Assembly (NCBI GenBank): GCA_030636255.1 | Contig: DAOVXH010000063.1 | Location: forward strand, 1-9,385 | DNA: 9,385 nucleotides | Source of the DNA: Methanomassiliicoccales archaeon | GTDB lineage: Archaea > Thermoplasmatota > Thermoplasmata > SG8-5 | Direction of reading: 5' to 3' | Shown: one piece after another, positions 5,423 to 9,385 of the stretch | Layout: every line of letters begins with the position of its first letter | Position numbering within the stretch: position 1 is the first letter of the stretch | Position numbers and translations under genes: made by a program | The notes under the pieces: model-generated | Told to the model about the DNA's origin: nothing | What the model saw: only the letters and a program-made list of their open reading frames with translations | The model's database searches: none

Positions 5423-7030
5423 ATGGATGCAATAGAGAGTAAAATAGACATCAATGGCCAGGAATTCAAGGAAAACAAAGAGCATTACATGAAAATGATT
5501 GCTGACCTCAAGGAAAAAATCGAATGGGCAAAGGCCGGAGGCGGCGAAGAGCGAATTGAGATTCATAGATCCCGAAATAAAATGCTTGCCAGGGAGCGCG
5601 TAGATGCGCTTCTTGATTCAGATTCACCATTTCTGGAACTGAATCCATTAGCAGCTTTGGGCATGTACAAAAATGGTGCACCAGGAGCTGGTGTAGTAAC
5701 CGGCATCGGTATTGTTCATGGCCGGGAAGTTATGATAATAGCCAATGATGCAACCGTGAAAGGCGGAACCTACTATCCAATGACCGTGAAGAAGCATCTC
5801 CGGGCCCAGGAAATAGCCATGGAGAACAATCTGCCATGTGTGTATTTGGTAGACTCTGGCGGCGCATTTTTGCCGCTTCAAGATGAGGTCTTTCCAGATA
5901 GAGAACATTTTGGCAGAATATTCTACAATCAGGCCAGGATGTCTTCCATGAAGATTCCCCAGGTAGCGATTGTCATGGGCTCCTGTACTGCTGGTGGCGC
6001 ATATGTGCCAGCCATGTCTGATGAAGTGGTTATGGTGAAAGGAAATGCCACTATTTTTCTCGGAGGCCCGCCGCTGGTGAAGGCTGCAACAGGCGAGGAA
6101 GTAAGCGCAGAAGACCTGGGCGGTGCTGATGTTCATTGTCGGAAGTCTGGCGTATCAGACCATTACGTGCTAAATGACGAGCAGGCATTGCATGTTGGCC
6201 GGAATATTATGGAAAACCTGAATCGCCAGCCAAAGACATTCATTAAGAGCAGAAAACCGGAAGAGCCAAAATATCCAATTGAAGAAATTTACGGCATAAT
6301 TTCCAAGGATTCAAAAACTCCTTTTGAAGTAAGAGAAATCATAGCCAGGTTAGTTGATGGCAGCAAGTTCCACGAGTTTAAGACCCTTTATGGAGAGACA
6401 CTTGTCACGGGATTCGCCCACATTATGGGATATCCAGTGGGCATACTGGCTAATAATGGAGTATTGTTCTCGGAAAGCGCTCTCAAGGGCACACATTTCA
6501 TAGAGTTATGCTGCCAGCGGAAGATTCCATTGGTGTTCCTGCAAAATATTACTGGCTTCATGGTAGGTAGTAAATATGAAGCTGGCGGGATTGCCAAGAA
6601 CGGCGCAAAGATGGTGACTGCTGTTACAAATGCCCAGGTGCCGAAGTTCACAGTACTAATTGGTGGAAGCTTTGGAGCAGGCAATTACGGTATGTGCGGC
6701 AGGGCATACAGCCCGCGACAGCTCTGGATGTGGCCCAATGCTCGTATTTCGGTTATGGGCGGCGAACAGGCCGCTAATGTGCTTTCTACGGTTAAGAAGG
6801 ACCAGATGTTCCGCAAGGGCAAGGAAATGTCCAATGAAGAGGTTGATGAGCTGAAAAAGCCAATCCTGGAAAAATATGAGATGGAAGGTAATCCATATTA
6901 CAGTTCAGCAAGGATATGGGATGACGGTATAATCGACCCAACCCAGACAAGACTTGTTCTTGGCCTTGGCATATCTGCGGCACTTAATGCCCCAATAGCG
7001 GATGCGGATTTCAGCTTGTATAGGATGTAA
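5423..7030 (+). CDS. liuB: 3-Methylcrotonyl-CoA carboxylase beta (carboxyltransferase) subunit
   Basis: A 535-residue carboxyltransferase, the length of known MCC-beta chains, that moves the carboxyl group from biotin to 3-methylcrotonyl-CoA. Both crotonase-like halves are present. The N-half has 'RERVDALLD' (57-65), 'IIANDATVKGGTYYP' (105-119), 'YLVDSGGAFLPLQDEVFPDR' (141-160) and 'MGSCTAGGAYVPAMSDE' (185-201). The C-half has 'GILANNGVLFS' (340-350), 'LQNITGFMVG' (373-382), 'GGSFGAGNYGMCGRAY' (414-429) and 'WPNARISVMGGEQAANVL' (437-454). The two Gly-rich oxyanion sites (GGAY at 191-194 and GAGNYGM at 418-424) are intact. The match to MCC-beta is much closer than to propionyl-CoA carboxylase, notably in 'DLGGADVHCRKSGVSDHY' and 'EGNPYYSSARIWDDGIIDP'. 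Its ATG has no separate strong ribosome site and is probably translationally coupled to the gene 1 base upstream. Geranyl-CoA carboxylase is a less likely alternative. Confidence 0.94.
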   Translation: MDAIESKIDINGQEFKENKEHYMKMIADLKEKIEWAKAGGGEERIEIHRSRNKMLARERVDALLDSDSPFLELNPLAALGMYKNGAPGAGVVTGIGIVHGREVMIIANDATVKGGTYYPMTVKKHLRAQEIAMENNLPCVYLVDSGGAFLPLQDEVFPDREHFGRIFYNQARMSSMKIPQVAIVMGSCTAGGAYVPAMSDEVVMVKGNATIFLGGPPLVKAATGEEVSAEDLGGADVHCRKSGVSDHYVLNDEQALHVGRNIMENLNRQPKTFIKSRKPEEPKYPIEEIYGIISKDSKTPFEVREIIARLVDGSKFHEFKTLYGETLVTGFAHIMGYPVGILANNGVLFSESALKGTHFIELCCQRKIPLVFLQNITGFMVGSKYEAGGIAKNGAKMVTAVTNAQVPKFTVLIGGSFGAGNYGMCGRAYSPRQLWMWPNARISVMGGEQAANVLSTVKKDQMFRKGKEMSNEEVDELKKPILEKYEMEGNPYYSSARIWDDGIIDPTQTRLVLGLGISAALNAPIADADFSLYRM

Positions 7031-7053
7031 ATCTAAAATAGCGAGTGACCATT

Positions 7054-7066
7054 TTACCTATGGTAA
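7054..7066. repeat. Small inverted repeat before the zinc-ribbon gene
   Basis: TTACC (7054-7058) and GGTAA (7062-7066) form a perfect stem with a TAT loop, and CCATTT further out (7049-7054) can pair with AAATGG (7071-7076) across the start codon. There is no clear TATA box in the 42-base gap, so the zinc-ribbon gene may be read from the operon. Confidence 0.35.
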
Positions 7067-7072
7067 TTTGAA

Positions 7073-7642
7073 ATGGTTGGAGAATCCAATGATTTACATT
7101 GTAAAATATGTAATTCTGTAATGGTCTATGACCCCTTGAATAGGGCTTTTTATTGCCATCAATGCAGAAATTGGTATGGTAATCTTGTCCAGGCGTATGA
7201 GAGAGAGGAAGATACAAGAAAACATGCTGGCATAAAAGATGGAATCTACGTAATCATAGCCATAATAACCGTGATACTGGGTTTACTATTTGGTCTGGCT
7301 GGCATTGCCGGTGCCGGTTCATTGTGCTGTCTGGTTAGAATATTTGCCGGTGGTGCCCTTGGCTACGGCGGAGCCAAAGCACTGAAAAAATATTATAATT
7401 ATAACACTGATGAACTGAAGGCTGTGCCTCCAGAGTACAGGTGTAAACATTGCTGGCTGCCCCTGGTTCCAGATTTTCATAATAATTGGTTTTACTGTGA
7501 AAAATGTGGAGCTATAGATCAAATCGAGGCAAGGCCCAATGCAATGAAACAGGCAAGGGAAATGTCTGTCTGCAAGAAATGTGGCAATGAGATGACATAT
7601 TCTATAGATTCAGAACAATTTGAGTGTAGTGTTTGCGATTGA
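7073..7642 (+). CDS. Membrane protein with three zinc ribbons
   Basis: A 189-residue protein of unknown function. Three zinc ribbons have the same spacing C-K-x-C-x14-C-x2-C: C10/C13/C28/C31, C124/C127/C142/C145 and C167/C170/C185/C188. Phe followed by Tyr or Glu precedes the second pair in each ('AFYC', 'WFYC', 'QFEC'), so they look like copies of one unit. Between ribbons one and two lies a hydrophobic stretch (about 56-102), Ile/Val/Leu-rich then Gly/Ala-rich, long enough for two membrane passes with a short turn near 'SLCCLVR'. Two passes would put all ribbons on one side, probably the cytoplasm. No catalytic motif is seen. The start ATG 7073 has only a weak upstream GGTAA. Its link to the upstream operon is just position (42-base gap). 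Confidence 0.8.
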   Translation: MVGESNDLHCKICNSVMVYDPLNRAFYCHQCRNWYGNLVQAYEREEDTRKHAGIKDGIYVIIAIITVILGLLFGLAGIAGAGSLCCLVRIFAGGALGYGGAKALKKYYNYNTDELKAVPPEYRCKHCWLPLVPDFHNNWFYCEKCGAIDQIEARPNAMKQAREMSVCKKCGNEMTYSIDSEQFECSVCD

Positions 7643-7651
7643 AATTCACTG

Positions 7652-7657
7652 TTTTTT
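7652..7657 (+). terminator. Oligo-T stretch after the zinc-ribbon gene
   Basis: T6 starts 10 bases after the stop codon and is followed by further T-rich runs to about 7679, a pattern typical of archaeal intrinsic termination without a hairpin. It probably ends the transcript of the leucine operon and zinc-ribbon gene. Confidence 0.5.
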
Positions 7658-7701
7658 ATTCTTTGGTGTATGGTGTTTTCTATGGTAAATTATACGTTAG
7701 G

Positions 7702-7719
7702 TTTATAAACCATATAAAT
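7702..7719 (+). promoter_or_regulatory. Promoter of the secreted PKD protein gene
   Basis: Two TATA-like boxes, TTTATAAA (7702-7709) and ATATAAAT (7712-7719), stand in tandem. A start about 25 bases further on (near 7730-7741) would give a leader of roughly 90-100 bases, unusually long for this window. Which box is used is unknown. Confidence 0.55.
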
Positions 7720-7726
7720 TTCCCAC

Positions 7727-7815
7727 CTCATGTTAGGAGGAGAGCCACTAACAGAAGGGAAGATAGGAATTTTCCAGTCTAAGAAAGTGGGCAGAAACAA
7801 ACTCTCTAACATGAG
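7727..7815 (+). repeat. Ten-base inverted repeat framing the leader of the PKD protein gene
   Basis: CTCATGTTAG (7727-7736) and CTAACATGAG (7806-7815) are perfect reverse complements, 69 bases apart. AGAG (7741-7744) and CTCT (7802-7805) extend the stem past an internal loop that holds GAGG (7737-7740). The right arm ends 5 bases before the real ribosome site GGAGG (7821-7825). Alternatively, CCTC (7726-7729) could pair with GAGG inside that site. The arrangement could form a structured leader, but no known riboswitch class is recognised. Confidence 0.55.
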
Positions 7816-7832
7816 ATATAGGAGGAAGAAAA

Positions 7833-9170
7833 ATGAAGCTAAAAATCTTGAGTACATTAGTATGTGCTCTGATGATTGCGACTGTATTTGCAATGGTATT
7901 GCCAATGAGCATGAACGCCCAGGCAGCTGTAGCCGATGAGATATATACCTTTGATCTGAGTGATGAAGGATTTGTCAAGGAAGCCGATAGCGCCAGGGGT
8001 GATGTACATTGGGACTCGAACAATAAGAATGTGTATTTCAACTCACAGAGATATGAAAGCACAGATGAAAGACTTGTCAAAGAGTTACCACAGACATTCA
8101 CTGATACCAGTGGAGACTGGGAACTTTCAGCCGATATCAAAGTTACACAGCCAGGCTGGTGGACACATGCATACCCAATTTTCATTGGTGACGGTGATAA
8201 TGATTGTATGCGATGGGGAAAAAGTCAGCTTAACATAGTATGGGAGAGGTCAAACACAGGCAACCATTTATTGGCCTGGTACCGCGGTACTGGTGGCCAA
8301 TTGACAGTATTTATGGATTATGTTGCAAACACCTATACTACCTACAATGCAAAGCTTTCATATGAACTGGCCACACAAACACTGAAATCAGAACTCTTTG
8401 TTGGTTCAACCTTAGTTGCCAGCGGAACATATGCAATTGGAACAAACCCGGATGATGGTTTCGCCTTTGATGAGATTGGCGTGGCTGCAAACGGTTTGAT
8501 TGGTGATGTGCCCTGGATATTCCCGGAACCACCTGTTGTGGGAACAACTGATAACATAGCTCTTGTTTACACACCTAGTCTGCCTGTCCCAGTAGCCAGT
8601 ATCATTGATGCAGGAAGTGCTGGTGTCAAAGAAGTAGAGGCAGATTTTTCCGTATCAAAACATTCTGTGACCTGTACAATATTGGAAGATGGTGTAGAGA
8701 TATTGACACTGAACGATGGAGATAAAGCATCATTCACATATTTTGACAGCAAGACCTATGAGGCTTTCTATGTGTTTGATAAGACCAGCTCAGGAAAATC
8801 CCCTAGCGTGACCACTTTGAAATTCCGGGCAGTTGGAGGATCAAGCCAGGTGAACCATATGGAGAAGTTCACGGCCACACCAGAGCACCAAGAGACATCT
8901 GTGGAAATCAATGATTACCTGGATCAGTTGCTCTTCGCCCAGAATGGACGTCTGTTCATATTCGATGGCTCAGCCAGTTATGATTCGGATGGAGATGCAA
9001 TAACAAGCTGGGAATGGCTGGTGTATGATAGTGAAGGAATCTTGATTGGCACATTGAATGGCGAGGTTGTATCCTACCTGTTCCCTGCCAGCGGAGACTA
9101 CACTGTCCGCCTTACTGTCAGCGATGGTAATTTACAAGATTTCGTTGACACGCCGGTTGCTGTGTTATAA
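7833..9170 (+). CDS. Secreted protein with a lectin-like N-terminal region and a C-terminal PKD domain
   Basis: A 445-residue exported protein. Residues 1-32 are a Sec signal peptide: 'MKLK', a hydrophobic core and a likely cut after 'NAQA' (around 31). Residues about 35-245 run from 'IYTFDLSDEGFVKE' through 'WELSADIKV' and 'YPIFIGDGDND' to 'FDEIGVAANG' and 'DNIALVY', with the rhythm of a concanavalin-like (LamG/glucanase) beta-sandwich; 'GDGDND' may bind calcium. Residues about 255-345 are a beta-rich region I do not recognise. Residues about 373-445 are a PKD domain: 'FDGSASYDSDGDAITSWEW' and 'YLFPASGDYTVRLTVSDG'. There is no membrane anchor or sorting motif after the PKD domain, so it is probably released or held by binding. 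No catalytic residues are evident; carbohydrate or surface binding is a guess. Start ATG 7833 is fixed by GGAGG (7821-7825) at 7 bases. Confidence 0.85.
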   Translation: MKLKILSTLVCALMIATVFAMVLPMSMNAQAAVADEIYTFDLSDEGFVKEADSARGDVHWDSNNKNVYFNSQRYESTDERLVKELPQTFTDTSGDWELSADIKVTQPGWWTHAYPIFIGDGDNDCMRWGKSQLNIVWERSNTGNHLLAWYRGTGGQLTVFMDYVANTYTTYNAKLSYELATQTLKSELFVGSTLVASGTYAIGTNPDDGFAFDEIGVAANGLIGDVPWIFPEPPVVGTTDNIALVYTPSLPVPVASIIDAGSAGVKEVEADFSVSKHSVTCTILEDGVEILTLNDGDKASFTYFDSKTYEAFYVFDKTSSGKSPSVTTLKFRAVGGSSQVNHMEKFTATPEHQETSVEINDYLDQLLFAQNGRLFIFDGSASYDSDGDAITSWEWLVYDSEGILIGTLNGEVVSYLFPASGDYTVRLTVSDGNLQDFVDTPVAVL

Positions 9171-9177
9171 GAAAATT

Positions 9178-9201
9178 AGGGCCGTCACTGGCCCTTTTTT
9201 T
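9178..9201 (+). terminator. Hairpin plus T7 terminator
   Basis: AGGGCC (9178-9183) pairs with GGCCCT (9190-9195) around a 6-base loop, followed by T7 (9195-9201) and more T-rich sequence. It lies 7 bases after the stop of the PKD protein gene. The minus-strand gene that ends at 9208 runs into the same element, so it may serve both directions. Confidence 0.75.
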
Positions 9202-9207
9202 ATTTTA

Positions 9208-9384
9208 TTATATTTTTCTGAACCATGACTGGACAAGGTCATCACCAAAAACTTCTTCTGGATAATTGCAGCACTTGAGCATTTCAAAGCCAGCAGTTCT
9301 GAAAAGGTCTTCCATTTCTTCCAGAGAGTAAAAGGCAAAATACCTGGGCGCTCCTTTGAAGGAACTTGGATTGGCCATGATTCC
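9208..9384 (-). CDS. C-terminal end of a probable SAM-dependent methyltransferase (partial)
   Basis: The last 58 residues of a gene that enters from the right edge on the minus strand, ending in TAA at 9208-9210. The translation includes 'APRYFAFYSLEEMEDLFR' and 'TAGFEMLKC', then ends 'VQSWFRKI'. A strand leading to 'SLEEMEDLFRTAGFE' is the usual last part of class I (Rossmann) methyltransferases, where the 'GF' turn precedes the final strands. The SAM-binding N-terminal part lies outside the window, so the substrate cannot be told. The gene converges on the PKD protein gene with 37 bases between stops. The frame is open throughout and in good agreement with a real protein. Confidence 0.65.
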   Translation of the reverse strand, partial: GIMANPSSFKGAPRYFAFYSLEEMEDLFRTAGFEMLKCCNYPEEVFGDDLVQSWFRKI

Positions 9385-9385
9385 C

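Noticed and set aside
5648..6136. 162-residue minus-strand open frame inside the carboxyltransferase gene
   Set aside because: It is fully antisense to a conserved MCC-beta reading frame, has odd composition (many His, Cys, Trp) and no start signals.
7730..7939. Open frame starting at ATG 7730 in the leader of the PKD protein gene
   Set aside because: No ribosome site precedes it, the GAGG it contains lies after its start, and it overlaps the signal-peptide region in another frame.

Overview
The window is chromosomal DNA from an archaeon. Four things show this. The first gene ends as an archaeal-type phenylalanyl-tRNA synthetase beta chain. A tRNA-Ser gene carries a short intron at the archaeal 37/38 position with a bulge-helix-bulge layout and no encoded CCA. 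TATA-like boxes sit about 25-30 bases before several expected transcript starts. Many starts have GGTGAT or GGAGG Shine-Dalgarno sites. A Thermoplasmatota-like lineage is my guess from the mix of genes, but the window alone does not prove it.

Layout. 1-316: 3' end of pheT. 372-1547: a DUF438/hemerythrin/PAS protein. 1602-1718: intron-containing tRNA-Ser(UGA), followed by a cluster of hairpins up to about 1801. 1874-2404 (minus strand): a V4R/heme-NO-binding-like small-molecule sensor domain protein. 2405-2627: divergent promoter region. 2628-7030: a tight four-gene operon for leucine catabolism. 7073-7642: a membrane protein with three zinc ribbons. 7643-7832: a promoter and structured leader. 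7833-9170: a secreted protein with a C-terminal PKD domain. 9208-9384 (minus strand): the C-terminal end of a probable SAM-dependent methyltransferase, converging on the secreted protein gene.

The core is the 3-methylcrotonyl-CoA carboxylase operon. Its genes encode a LiuC-type methylglutaconyl-CoA hydratase, a biotin carboxylase, a separate biotin carrier protein and a carboxyltransferase very like the MCC beta subunit. Gene junctions are a 4-base overlap, an 11-base gap with GGAGG, and a 1-base gap. Together the products would carboxylate 3-methylcrotonyl-CoA and hydrate the product to HMG-CoA. In most bacteria and mitochondria the alpha subunit is one chain (carboxylase plus carrier); here it is two genes whose combined length (499 + 165 residues) is close to that of the fused form. 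Isovaleryl-CoA dehydrogenase and HMG-CoA lyase are not in the window.

I see no mobile element, CRISPR array or obvious defence system. The less ordinary items are the split carboxylase, the triplicated zinc-ribbon membrane protein, the long inverted-repeat leader of the secreted protein, a hairpin overlapping the Shine-Dalgarno site of the DUF438 gene, and the repeats in the promoter region of the leucine operon.
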